A stretch of 64,000 bases of DNA, taken from positions 2,914,001 to 2,978,000 of the forward strand of contig NZ_JAUSXR010000001.1 of NCBI RefSeq assembly GCF_030816155.1, given 5' to 3'. The notes under the pieces are model-generated. The model had not been told where the DNA came from, ran no database searches, and saw nothing but the letters and a program-made list of their open reading frames with translations. Each line of letters starts with the position of its first letter. The first letter of the stretch is position 1. The position numbers were made by a program, and so were the translations under genes. This DNA comes from Arthrobacter woluwensis (GTDB lineage: Bacteria > Actinomycetota > Actinomycetes > Actinomycetales > Micrococcaceae). This document shows positions 28,538 to 38,503 of this stretch, piece after piece.

Positions 28538-29962
28538 CTAGTCGCGTGTCGAGTCGTGAGCGGGACCGGCGGCTGGCGCCGGAGTGTCCGGCCTGTCCGT
28601 CGACGGGGAGTCGGTGCCACGTCGACGCAGGTGCTGGATCACGGCCACGGCGATGCCGAGGACCAGCCAGACGGCGCCCACGGTCAGAGCGCTGATGTTC
28701 GCGAAGGCGATCACCACCAGGAAGAACACGATTCCGACCACCGGCACGACCAGGTGCACCAGGCGGTTGCCGCTCTTGCGTTTGATCAGGAAGTACCCGA
28801 TCACGGAAGCGTGGAGCAGAATGAACGCGCTCATGGCCCCGATGGAGACCGTGGAGGACAACAGGTCCAGCCCGTCGGGCTCGGCGGCCGCCCACACCGC
28901 CAGAATCAGAGTGACCGCGGTGACGAGCACCGTGGCGAGCGCCGGGGCCGAGCCGTTCCGGGTCACCTTGCCGAACACGGCAGGGAAGCGGCGTTCGCGC
29001 GACATCGTCATGACCACCCGGCTCCCCGCGGCCAGGCCCATCATTCCGGCGAAGCTCGCACCCAGCGCCTTGGCGATGCCGAGGAGCGTCGCAAGCCACG
29101 GAGCCACTTGCGAGCGGATCGTGTCGTAGAAGGCGGTGCCCTGCGCCTCAGGATCGGCGGCCAGCTGCGCCGGCGACGGAACCGTGATGAGCTCCACGAT
29201 GTAGCTCTGGAAGAGGAAGAGCACACCCGCGATCACGAGGCACGCCAGCATGGCCTTTCCGACCATCCGACTGCTGCCCTTGGCCTCCTCGGCGAAGGTG
29301 GCGATCGCGTCGAACCCCAGGAACGCCATGGCCGCGATCGACACCGCGCCCAGGACGGCGGCCAGAGAGAACCCGTCCACCCCCGCGATCGGTGACAGCG
29401 GGGCCTGGTGGATCCCGGATCCCGCGATGGCGGCCAGCGCTGCGACGAGGACGATCGCCAGCACGGCCACCTCGGCGATCACCACGGCCATCGCCGCACG
29501 GGCGAGACTCTTGCCGCCGGCGAGGTTCAGCCCGGTGGTCAGGAGGACGGCGAGTGCCGTGAAGACCCAGGCGGGGATGGCGGGGAGGAAGGAGTGCATG
29601 GCCAGCCCGGTGAAGAGGAAGGCCACGCTGGGGATGAGGAGGTAGTCCAGCAGGACCATCCACCCGGCCACGAATCCCGCGCCACGGCCGATGCCCGCCG
29701 TGGCATAGGAGTACACCGACCCGGCGGCCGGGACCACCCGCGACATCTGGGAGTAGGAGATCGCCGTCAGTGCCATGATCAGCGTGGCCACCACGTAGAC
29801 CGTGACCACCGCGCCACCGCTCTTGGCGTAGATGGGACCGAAGATGCCCACCGGCGCGGCCGGCCCGATGAAGACCAGGCCATTGCCGATCAGTTGCTTG
29901 AGACCGAGCGAACGGCGCAGGCCTCCCTCCGGCACCGTGGTGGCTGTATGCGTTTCTGACAT
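28538..29962 (-). CDS. APC superfamily amino acid permease
   Basis: A 474-residue cytoplasmic-membrane transporter of the amino acid-polyamine-organocation superfamily, with about 12 membrane segments. The N-terminal family signature is LKQLIGNGLVFIGPAAPVGI, followed by YSQMSRVVPAAGSVYSYATA and GAGFVAGWMVLLDYLLIPSV. The middle IAAMAFLGFDAIATFAEEAK is the helix 6 consensus with conserved FxGFD. The start is ATG at 29962, because AGGAG lies 7 nt upstream and the GTG two codons earlier is too close. The C-terminal tail is Pro/Thr/Asp-rich. The substrate is not predictable; similar proteins import putrescine, ethanolamine or branched amino acids. Confidence 0.9.
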   Translation of the reverse strand: MSETHTATTVPEGGLRRSLGLKQLIGNGLVFIGPAAPVGIFGPIYAKSGGAVVTVYVVATLIMALTAISYSQMSRVVPAAGSVYSYATAGIGRGAGFVAGWMVLLDYLLIPSVAFLFTGLAMHSFLPAIPAWVFTALAVLLTTGLNLAGGKSLARAAMAVVIAEVAVLAIVLVAALAAIAGSGIHQAPLSPIAGVDGFSLAAVLGAVSIAAMAFLGFDAIATFAEEAKGSSRMVGKAMLACLVIAGVLFLFQSYIVELITVPSPAQLAADPEAQGTAFYDTIRSQVAPWLATLLGIAKALGASFAGMMGLAAGSRVVMTMSRERRFPAVFGKVTRNGSAPALATVLVTAVTLILAVWAAAEPDGLDLLSSTVSIGAMSAFILLHASVIGYFLIKRKSGNRLVHLVVPVVGIVFFLVVIAFANISALTVGAVWLVLGIAVAVIQHLRRRGTDSPSTDRPDTPAPAAGPAHDSTRD

Positions 29963-30134
29963 CTGCACGCTCCTGAAAACCTGCCCGAAGGCTCGTGGTG
30001 GAACGCCCTCCTCCCCAGGACGGACCGTCTTTCAATTCTGCGCGCCCTCCCCAGGCCCGCATAGGGGTAAGGGCTGTATGTGGACAAGGTATTCCCGGAT
30101 GAGGAGCGCCGCCGTCGTGCGGTAGCGTTGCCGG

Positions 30135-30566
30135 ATGCTGTTCAGTGCACTGGAGGAATACGCGGCCGTCCTGGGAGAACCGTTCACGGTGACCCCCGAA
30201 GCGCAGAACAGCGACTATGAATCAGGCGTCGCCCACCTCAGGGGAGCGTCCTGGCATGTCCGGACCGCACGGATCACGCCCACCAAGCCGGGCGCGTTCC
30301 TGGCCTTCTGGCGACGCGACGACGACGGCGCCACGGCCCCGTTCGGCCGCGAGGACGTCGGCGCAGGATTGATCGTGTTCGTGGAGGAGGAAGGACGCCG
30401 CGGCGTCTTCCGGTTCACGGACGCACACCTCGAGGACCTCGGCATCACCACCGGGTCCCGTCCGGGCAAACGCGGTTTCAGGGTGTACCCGTCGTGGTGC
30501 GAAGGGCTCAACCCCCAGGCCACGAAGTCCCAGCGCGCACAGGCGCCGGCATTCCAGGAGTACTGA
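30135..30566 (+). CDS. MepB family protein
   Basis: A 143-residue protein of the MepB family, whose functions are unknown; the name comes from the staphylococcal mepRAB locus, where mepB lies next to a multidrug efflux gene. The diagnostic block is RTARITPTKPGAFLAFWRR, followed by DDDGATAPFGREDVGAGLIV and VFRFTDAHLEDLGI, ending in GKRGFRVYPSWCEGLNPQA. No multidrug pump or MarR gene is near, so the staphylococcal context does not apply. Soluble, no signal peptide. Divergent from the APC permease. Confidence 0.86.
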   Translation: MLFSALEEYAAVLGEPFTVTPEAQNSDYESGVAHLRGASWHVRTARITPTKPGAFLAFWRRDDDGATAPFGREDVGAGLIVFVEEEGRRGVFRFTDAHLEDLGITTGSRPGKRGFRVYPSWCEGLNPQATKSQRAQAPAFQEY

Positions 30567-30620
30567 GCCCCGAGTACGCCGGGCCGAGTCTCGCCCACAG
30601 CACGGCTCTTCCTCTCAGGA

Positions 30621-31034
30621 CTACTTCTCGGCCTCGCCTTCGGTTTTCCGCCGCATCATGCCGGGAAGAAACAGGACGTCCGTGAGCAGAGCCGTCGCGC
30701 ACAGCGTCAGGAACGGGATGGCCGTCATGTTGAGGAAGAAGACGGTGCTTCCGATCAGCCCACCCGGGACAGCCTCGTAGACCGGCTTCACGTTGGCGAG
30801 CACCAGGAACCCGAGCGCCAGGATGACCGCGCGGATCACCATCCGGACCCACGCTCGTCCCACGCTCTGGATCCTCGGGGTGATCCACAGCCCGAGGAGG
30901 GCTCCGGCGACGATCGCCAGGAGGAAAGGTGGGAAGTCCGTCGCCTTCTCAACGGCGAGCCACGGGGTCGCCGCCAAATAGCACAGCAGTGCTATAAAAG
31001 GGAGAACATGGCGTTTGAAGGCCTCGGAGATCAC
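30621..31034 (-). CDS. Small integral membrane protein
   Basis: A 137-residue protein with four predicted membrane helices: about 9-27 (VLPFIALLCYLAATPWLAV), 34-54 (PPFLLAIVAGALLGLWIT), 64-84 (VRMVIRAVILALGFLVLANV) and 95-125 (LIGSTVFFLNMTAIPFLTLC). It has a charged C-terminus. No family is recognised; it resembles generic four-helix membrane proteins. Convergent with mepB. Its function is unknown. Confidence 0.66.
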   Translation of the reverse strand: MISEAFKRHVLPFIALLCYLAATPWLAVEKATDFPPFLLAIVAGALLGLWITPRIQSVGRAWVRMVIRAVILALGFLVLANVKPVYEAVPGGLIGSTVFFLNMTAIPFLTLCATALLTDVLFLPGMMRRKTEGEAEK

Positions 31035-31405
31035 GATCCAACGCTAACAAGAAGCCCGGCTTCGCGCGGCTCCACGCACAAAGAATGGACAAAACCCCCG
31101 CGTCCACTGCGGGATTTAACTGCCGCGAAACAAAATCAACTATCTGGTCGCATCGCTCGCGGTTCAGTGATTCGAAATGTGAACCTACTGCTTCACAAAT
31201 CGCCCACACCTCATGACAGGCGCCCCAATCGAAAACAAGCTCTCACCTTGGAAAACTCTCACGATGCGGAATGCTGAAAAGTTTAAGCCCCGTTAACTGA
31301 AATCTTCTTGACATGCTTGTCACGCATTTGTGTAATTGGTAGCAGTAGTTGTGGTTTGGGGACCATCCCTGAGTTCCACACCTGGTGTGACCGAGGGGAG
31401 GGAAC
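31035..31405 (+). promoter_or_regulatory. AT-richer intergenic region with consensus promoter
   Basis: This 371-bp gap is clearly less GC-rich than its surroundings and contains no convincing gene on either strand. TTGACA (31308-31313) and TGTAAT (31331-31336) are 17 bp apart, a near-consensus sigma-70 promoter for the secreted-protein gene at 31406, predicting transcription to start near 31343. The rest holds nothing I can name. Confidence 0.6.
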
Positions 31406-32659
31406 ATGCCATCCAGGAAAGGCTCGCAGTCGCGGGCTCTCCGCCTGTTGCGCTATGCGGCTCTGGCCGCAGGCACCGGCGCGGGATGGCTCCTCCTGTC
31501 CGCGGCACCCGCCTCCGCCGCCACCGACGACGGATCCTCGCAGGGTCTCCTCGGCTCCGTGACCAGCTCGGTCAGCTCGACGGTGGGCGGACTTTCCCAC
31601 GACCTCGGCTCGGCGACCCGGACGTCCGCTCATGCGGCCCCCGCCCGGCAGGCACCCCCCGTGCACACCACGCCGGCACCGCAGGCTCCTCGGACCGCAC
31701 CCGCGCCGGCAGCCCTTCCGGTCACCCTCGGCTCGACCGTCTCCGGACTGAGCGGGACCGTCACCCGGACTCTCAACACCACCACGGGCAGCGTCGCCTC
31801 CACCACCTCGACCGTCACGTCGACCGTCCGGTCCGTGACCGCCGTCGTTCCTCAGGTGCAGAAGGTCGCAGCCGACACCGTAGCCTCCACCACCAAGACC
31901 GTGTCCACGGAGATCACCTCCGTGACGGGCGTGGTGAACCGGACTGTGAAAGCCACCGCCCCGGCGCTCGCTCCCACCGTGGACGCAGTGACCGGCGTCG
32001 TCGACAAGTCCGTGGCCTCCGCCGGTGACGCCGTGAGCGGGACCGTCAAGGACCTGCCGGTCGCACAGATCACCGCACCGATCGCGTCGGTGACCACCGG
32101 CGTCGACCGGGCCGTCAAGGACACCACCGGACAGGTCGGCGGCATCGTCGGTTCGGTGACCGGTCCCGGCGGTCTCGTCCCCTCGCTTCCCGGGGCAGTG
32201 CTCCCGGTCCCCGGCGTCACCCCCACGGTCCCCGTGACGACGCCTGCCGCTCCTCGGATCCCGGCCCTGCCGGTCCCCGCCCGCACCGTCCCGGCCGCCG
32301 GCCAGGCGGCTGCGACGGTCGGCTCCGCGGCGACCACGACGACGGCGGCCGGCACCCTCCGCTGGACCCCGGCGGACGCGGCCCTGGCCGACGTCGTGAA
32401 GGCTGCCGACGGCGGCAAGGCCTCCGTGCCGACGGCCACGGAGCAGCAGCCGAAGCGCCCCACCCACACTCCGGAACCGCTGAACATCACCAGCGGCCTG
32501 AGCTCCTCTTCTTCGTCGCAGACGGGCGGCGGCGCCGTCGCCGCCCTGCCTCCGAACGGTTTCATTCTTCTCCCCCACCAGGCCGGCGACGCCGGTGCCC
32601 GCACCGCAGGCACCCCGCCCGCCTCCGCGGCTTTCAGCCCCGGCTCCACTCCTGACTGA
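31406..32659 (+). CDS. Secreted Thr/Val/Pro-rich low-complexity protein
   Basis: A 417-residue secreted protein. The signal peptide is basic (SRKGSQSRALRLLR), then hydrophobic (YAALAAGTGAGWLLL), and ends at a probable APASA-A cleavage site near residue 39. The mature part is made of repeated amphipathic stretches such as VSGLSGTVTRTLNTTTGSVA and TSTVTSTVRSVTAVV, rich in Thr, Val and Ser with few aromatic residues. It then turns Pro-rich (near 260-300) and Ser-rich (LSSSSSSQTGGG). No cell-wall sorting signal is visible. The gene has a near-consensus promoter and GAGGGGAGGG before the ATG, and is followed after 89 bp by the collagen-like gene, whose N-terminus has the same Val/Thr pattern. The two are likely cotranscribed surface components of unknown function. 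Confidence 0.8.
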   Translation: MPSRKGSQSRALRLLRYAALAAGTGAGWLLLSAAPASAATDDGSSQGLLGSVTSSVSSTVGGLSHDLGSATRTSAHAAPARQAPPVHTTPAPQAPRTAPAPAALPVTLGSTVSGLSGTVTRTLNTTTGSVASTTSTVTSTVRSVTAVVPQVQKVAADTVASTTKTVSTEITSVTGVVNRTVKATAPALAPTVDAVTGVVDKSVASAGDAVSGTVKDLPVAQITAPIASVTTGVDRAVKDTTGQVGGIVGSVTGPGGLVPSLPGAVLPVPGVTPTVPVTTPAAPRIPALPVPARTVPAAGQAAATVGSAATTTTAAGTLRWTPADAALADVVKAADGGKASVPTATEQQPKRPTHTPEPLNITSGLSSSSSSQTGGGAVAALPPNGFILLPHQAGDAGARTAGTPPASAAFSPGSTPD

Positions 32660-32748
32660 TCACGGGAAGCGTCTGCGCCAGACCGGCAGACACCTCATCC
32701 GAGCGCTTCGCGGCGCTTCCCGCATCATCATCATTCAGGAGAAATACA

Positions 32749-35700
32749 GTGAACAGGCATGCACGCCGGGTACTTCTCGGCACCTTCTTCGCCTGCGGCT
32801 TGTACGGCATAGGCCAGACCGCAGCAACAGCAGCCCCCTCCAACGACACCACCCCTCCGGCGGCCGACCCTCAGGTGGCCACCGCCAAACCGTCCCTCTT
32901 CGGAGCGGTCTCCGGCCTCACCCGCCAGGTGACCGGAACCGCCACGGCGACCGTCAACCAGACCGTCGGAGCCCTCACCGGGCGCGACGTCGACGGCGGC
33001 CAAGGCACCTGCCCCCGCACCCGCGACCGATGTGGTCCGGAAGGTCGCCGCGAAGGCGATCCCGGCCTCGCCGGCTCCCAGCGTCCCGGCGCCGCACGTC
33101 CAGGCGCCTGAGGCGATCACCCCGCAGAACGTCGTGAAGCGGGTGGCCCCGGCCAGCCGTCCGATCGCTCAGGTCATCACCCCGGCGCCGGGCAACGGCC
33201 GCCACGTGGCGGAGCCGACGACGGCGAACGGTCAGGCCAACGCCTCGGCCGGGAACGCCACCGCCGGAGCCCAGACCTCGACGCGGGTCCACGCCCCGAG
33301 CGCTCACACGCCGACCACCCACGTGCCGTCGACGCACACGCCGTCCACGCACGTGCCGAGCGGCACCGGCCAGGGTTCCGGGAGCACGGCTCCTTGCGGC
33401 TGCCCTGACGGCACGCACTCCACCACCGGGAAGCTGCTCGGCGGGGTCGTCGACCCCGTGGCGACCCCCGTGGAGAACGTGCTCGGCGGGCTCATCGGCA
33501 AGGTTCCGGGACACGGAAACGGCAAGCCGCCGGTGGATGTGCCGGGTCTCCCGGTTCCGCCTCTCGACGGCTCCGGCGAACTGCCGGGCCTGCCGGGTCT
33601 GCCGATTCCGGGCGGGACCGGTCCGCTTCCGGGTGGTCCGGGTTTTCCCGGTATCCCTGGTCTTCCGGGTCTGCCTGGCCTGCCTGGTGGTAACCCCGGA
33701 ACCCCGGGCACTCCCGGCACTCCGGGTACTCCCGGTACTGGTGGGGTCATCCCCGGTGGGAACAACGGCACCCCCAAGGGCGTCGAAATCCCCGTCCCCG
33801 GCATCGGCACCGTCCGCGCCGGAACCACCCCCAACGGCGGAGTCAGCGTCGGCAAAAACCTCAACGTCGCCGGCGTCAAAGACCTCTGGGACCTCACCGT
33901 AGGACCCAACGGAGCCTCCACCACCGACCGCATCGGCACCGACACCACCAACGTCTTCGTCGACGCAGCCGCCCCCCTCAAAAACGGCAAACCCCACCTG
34001 AACATCGAACTCCCCGGACTCACCGGTGGTAACCCCGGAACCCCCGGCGGAACCATCCCCGGCCTCCCGGGCCTGCCCGGTCTGCCTGGAACGGGTGGCA
34101 CCATCCCAGGTCTGCCTGGCATTCCGGGCCTCCCGGGTGGCAACCCCGGCACTCCGGGTACTCCCGGCGGAACGGTCCCCGGCCTGCCTGGCCTTCCGGG
34201 TCTGCCTGGCCTTCCCGGTGGTAACCCCGGCACCCCCGGCGGAACCATCCCCGGCCTCCCGGGCCTGCCCGGTCTCCCGGGAACCGGTGGTAACCCCGGA
34301 ACCCCGGGAACCCCCGGTACTGGTGGGGTCATCCCTGGCGGGAACAACGGCACCCCCAAGGGCGTCGAAATCCCCGTCCCCGGCATCGGCACCGTCCGCG
34401 CCGGAACCACCCCCAACGGCGGAGTCAGCGTCGGCAAAAACCTCAACGTCGCCGGCGTCAAAGACCTCTGGGACCTCACCGTAGGACCCAACGGAGCCTC
34501 CACCACCGACCGCATCGGCACCGACACCACCAACGTCTTCGTCGACGCAGCCGCCCCCCTCAAAAACGGCAAACCCCACCTGAACATCGAACTCCCCGGA
34601 CTCACCAGCGGAACCCCCGGAACCCCCGGCGGAACCATCCCCGGCCTCCCGGGTCTTCCCGGTCTTCCGGGAACGGGTGGAACTATCCCCGGCCTGCCTG
34701 GCATTCCGGGCCTCCCGGGTGGCAACCCCGGCACTCCGGGTACTCCCGGCGGAACGGTCCCCGGCCTGCCTGGCCTGCCCGGTCTCCCGGGAACCGGTGG
34801 TAACCCGGGAACCCCGGGCACGAACCCGGGCGGTCTGCTGGGAAGCCTGCCGAACGTCATCGGCGGACTCATCCCCGGCGGCACCGGCACGATCCCGGGC
34901 CTGCCTGGTCTGCCTGGTGGTAACCCCGGAACCCCGGGCGCTCCCGGTACTGGTGGGGTCATCCCTGGCGGGAACAACGGCACCCCCAAGGGCGTCGAAA
35001 TCCCCGTCCCCGGCATCGGCACCGTCCGCGCCGGAACCACCCCCAACGGCGGAGTCAGCGTCGGCAAAAACCTCAACGTCGCCGGCGTCAAAGACCTCTG
35101 GGACCTCACCGTAGGACCCAACGGAGCCTCCACCACCGACCGCATCGGCACCGACACCACCAACGTCTTCGTCGACGCAGCCGCCCCCCTCAAAAACGGC
35201 AAACCCCACCTGAACATCGAACTCCCCGGACTCACCAGCGGAACCCCCGGAACCCCCGGCGGAACCATCCCCGGCCTCCCGGGCCTTCCGGGCCTCCCGG
35301 GAACGGGTGGAACTATCCCCGGCCTGCCTGGTCTTCCGGGTCTGCCTGGCCTTCCCGGTGGTAACCCCGGCACCCCCGGCGGAACCATCCCCGGCCTCCC
35401 GGGCCTGCCCGGTCTCCCGGGAACCGGTGGTAACCCCGGAACCCCGGGCGCTCCCGGTACTGGTGGGGTCATCCCTGGCGGGAACAACGGCACCCCCAAG
35501 GGCGTCGAAATCCCCGCCCCCGGCATCGGCACCGTCCGCGCCGGAACCACCCCCAACGGCGGAGTCAGCGTCGGCAAAAACCTCAACGTCGCCGGCGTCA
35601 AAGACCTCTGGGACCTCACCGTAGGACCCAACGGAGCCTCCACCACCGACCGCATCGGCACCGACACCACCAACGTCTTCGTCGACGCAGCCGCCCCCCT

Positions 35701-38200
35701 CAAAAACGGCAAACCCCACCTGAACATCGAACTCCCCGGACTCACCAGCGGAACCCCCGGAACCCCCGGCGGAACCATCCCCGGCCTCCCGGGTCTTCCC
35801 GGTCTTCCGGGAACGGGTGGAACTATCCCCGGCCTGCCTGGCATTCCGGGCCTCCCGGGTGGCAACCCCGGCACTCCGGGTACTCCCGGCGGAACGGTCC
35901 CCGGCCTGCCTGGTCTTCCGGGTCTGCCTGGCCTTCCCGGTGGTAACCCCGGCACCCCCGGCGGAACCATCCCCGGCCTCCCGGGCCTGCCCGGTCTCCC
36001 GGGCGGCAATCCCGGAACCCCCGGCGGAACCATCCCCGGCCTGCCTGGCCTTCCGGGTCTCCCTGGAACGGGTGGCACCATCCCCGGCCTGCCGAACATC
36101 CCGGGCCTCCCGGGCGGCAACCCCGGTACACCGGGAACCCCCGGCGGTAACCCCGGCGACATCCTGGGCAGCCTGCCCGACCTGATCGGCGGACTCATCC
36201 CCGGCAGCGACGGCACCACGCCTGGTCTCCCGGGCCTGCCCGGTGGCAACCCCGGAACCCCGGGCACCCCCGGTGGAACCATCCCCGGCCTGCCGGGCCT
36301 TCCGGGCCTTCCGGGGCTCCCGGGTGGTAACCCCGGCACTCCGGGTACTCCCGGCGGAACGGTCCCCAGCCTGCCTGGCCTTCCGGGGCTCCCTGGAACG
36401 GGTGGCACCATCCCAGGTCTGCCGAACATCCCGGGCCTCCCGGGCGGCAACTCCGGCGACTTCCTGGGCAGCCTGCCCGACCTGATCGGCGGACTCATCC
36501 CCGGCAGCGACGGCACCACGCCTGGTCTCCCGGGCCTGCCAGGTGGCAACCCCGGAACCCCGGGAACCCCCGGTGGAACCGTCCCCGGCCTCCCGGGCCT
36601 GCCCGGTCTGCCTGGAACGGGTGGAACCATCCCGGGTCTACCTGGTCTGCCTGGTGGTAACCCCGGTACCCCGGGAACCCCCGGCGGTAACCCCGGCGAC
36701 ATCTTGGGCAGCCTGCCCGACCTGATCGGCGGACTCATCCCCGGCAGCGACGGCACCACGCCTGGTCTCCCGGGTCTGCCCGGTGGTAACCCCGGTACCC
36801 CGGGAACCCCCGGCGGAACCGTCCCCGGCCTGCCTGGCCTTCCCGGTCTCCCGGGAACGGGTGGCACCAGCCCCGGCCTGCCGAACATCCCGGGCCTCCC
36901 GGGCGGCAACCCCGGAACCCCGGGAACCCCCGGCGGTAACCCCGGCGACATCCTGGGCAGCCTGCCCGACCTGATCGGCGGACTCATCCCCGGCAACGAC
37001 GGCACCACGCCAGGCCTCCCAGGCCTGCCCGGTGGCAACCCGGGTACTCCCGGCGGCACCATCCCCGGCCTGCCGAACCTTCCAGGAGTTCCAGGTTTGC
37101 CTGGGACTGGCCCAGCCGACCTTCCGGGTGGACTCTTCAATGACATCCCGAACTTGGTCACTGTCATTCCCGGCGAACTTCTGAATGGAGTTCTCGGTAA
37201 CGGCGGAACGGGTACCGTCCCGGGTCTGCCGAGCATCCCGGGCCTGCCGGGCGGCAACGGCGGAACCGGCACCATCCCCGGCCTGCCCACCATCCCGGGC
37301 CTCCCGGGCGGCAACGGCGGAACCGGCACCATCCCCGGCCTGCCCACCATCCCGGGCCTCCCGGGCGGCAACGGCGGAACCGGCACCATCCCCGGCCTGC
37401 CCACCATCCCGGGCCTCCCGGGCGGCAACGGCGGAACCGGCACCATCCCCGGCCTGCCCACCATCCCGGGCCTCCCGGGCGGCAACGGCGGAACCGGCAC
37501 CATCCCCGGCCTGCCGAGCATCCCGGGCCTCCCGGGCGGCAACGGCGGAACCGGCACCATCCCCGGCCTGCCCACCATCCCGGGCCTGCCGGGCGGCAAC
37601 GGCGGAACGGGTACCGTCCCGGGTCTGCCGAGCATCCCGGGCCTGCCGGGCGGCAACGGCGGAACCGGCACCATCCCCGGCCTGCCCACCATCCCGGGCC
37701 TCCCGGGCGGCAACGGCGGAACCGGCACCATCCCCGGCCTGCCGAGCATCCCGGGTCTCCCGGGCGGCAACGGCGGAACCGGCACCATCCCGGGCCTCCC
37801 GGGCGGCAACGGCGGAACGGGCACCATCCCCGGCCTGCCGAGCATCCCGGGTCTCCCGGGCGGCAACGGAACGGGAACCGGCACTCCCGGCACCGGTTCG
37901 GGCACGGATACCGGAACCGGCACCGGCACCGGGTCGAACTCCGGCAGCGGAACCGTTCCGGTCTCCGTTCCTGGCGTCTTCGTCCCCGGCTCCGCTCCGG
38001 GTAACGGAACAGGTTCCTGGGTCGATCCGGCCACGGCCGGCTTCGATCCTTACTCCCTGAACGGGTCTTCGGCGGACATCGCCGGCGATCCTTCCAAGGA
38101 ACTGGCCCGCACGGGCGCCATCCCGGCAGAGGCCACCCTGGTGGTGGGCCTGCTGATGATGGTCGGAGGATTCCTCCTCATGCCGAGGCGTCGCGGCTGA
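32749..38200 (+). CDS. Giant collagen-like surface protein with LAxTG sorting signal (frameshifted as given)
   Basis: About 1816 residues once one extra base is removed. The ATG at 32749 starts a signal peptide (HARRVLLGTFFACGLYGIGQ, cleavage after TAATAA), then a Val/Thr region like the previous gene. The frame breaks at 32980-32982 (GGG), and the continuation ATSTAAKAPAPAPATDVV is in the next frame. Next come a Pro-rich stretch, APCGCPDGTH (paired Cys), then blocks of GLPGLPGLPGG and NPGTPGTPGG repeats. These alternate with four copies of a non-collagen module (KDLWDLTVGPNGASTTDRIG), several PGDILGSLPDLIGGLIPG units and twelve tandem 19-residue repeats. The C-terminus has LARTG, a hydrophobic stretch (ATLVVGLLMMVGGFLLMP) and RRRG. 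This is the pattern anchored to peptidoglycan by class E sortases. The glycine triplets are often out of phase, so a continuous triple helix is doubtful. Confidence 0.88.
33734..35746 (+). repeat. Four 291-bp near-identical modules in the collagen-like gene
   Basis: Copies lie at 33734-34024, 34316-34606, 34946-35236 and 35456-35746, all exactly 291 bp and nearly identical at the DNA level. One base difference in copy 4 changes IPVPG to IPAPG. Each encodes the GVIPGGNNGTPKGVEIP to HLNIELPGLT module. Such uniformity at synonymous sites points to recent duplication or gene conversion. Confidence 0.92.
37200..37866 (+). repeat. Tandem 57-bp repeats in the collagen-like gene
   Basis: Eleven full and one shortened copy of a 57-bp unit encode GTGTIPGLPTIPGLPGGNG-type 19-residue repeats, with S/T and I/V variants. 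Copies are highly similar at the DNA level, so copy number is likely to vary between strains and to be hard to assemble. Confidence 0.88.
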
Positions 38201-38228
38201 CCCAGGAGCATCCGCTTCCTGAACCGGT

Positions 38229-38266
38229 CCGGCCGGGTGGGCGATGATCATCGTTCACCCGGCCGG
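38229..38266 (+). terminator. First hairpin after the collagen-like gene
   Basis: CCGGCCGGGTG (38229-38239) and CACCCGGCCGG (38256-38266) form an 11-bp stem with a 16-nt loop that itself contains GATGATCATC. It lies 28 bp after the stop codon. Confidence 0.6.
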
Positions 38267-38355
38267 GCTCCGCCGGTCCTCCCGGGCCGGCCGACGCACA
38301 GCACGAACCCTCATCCCCTCACACTCCCCCCACTCCGCACCCCGTGAAGCACCCG

Positions 38356-38394
38356 CAACCGTCCGGGAACGGCCCCGCCGTTCCCGGACGGTTG
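38356..38394 (+). terminator. Second hairpin after the collagen-like gene
   Basis: Bases 38356-38373 and 38377-38394 form a perfect 18-bp stem with a CCC loop. This is a strong terminator candidate. The rest of the 303-bp gap 38201-38503 shows nothing else apart from the first hairpin. Confidence 0.7.
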
Positions 38395-38503
38395 TCCCTT
38401 GCCTCCTGTCCCGGCGACCGTCGTCGTACGGCGACGGTTTATCGCACAAGCGGGCTACATCCGCGCGCCCCTTCTTGTCAGTGAGCTCAGATAGCCTGCT
38501 CTC

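Noticed and set aside
31008..31277. Small gene in the AT-richer gap before the secreted protein
   Set aside because: No ribosome-binding site and no coherent domain; the region contains a clear promoter instead.
37200..37866. Regular 57-bp tandem repeats that could look like a CRISPR array
   Set aside because: There are no unique spacers; the unit is continuous coding sequence for Gly/Pro/Leu repeats in frame with a signal peptide and sorting signal, and no cas genes are near.
33304..38034. Very long open frame on the minus strand opposite the collagen-like gene
   Set aside because: It is the mirror of repeated GC-rich codons (Pro-Gly rich, no start signal) and ends at no natural boundary; the plus-strand gene has signal peptide and sorting signal.
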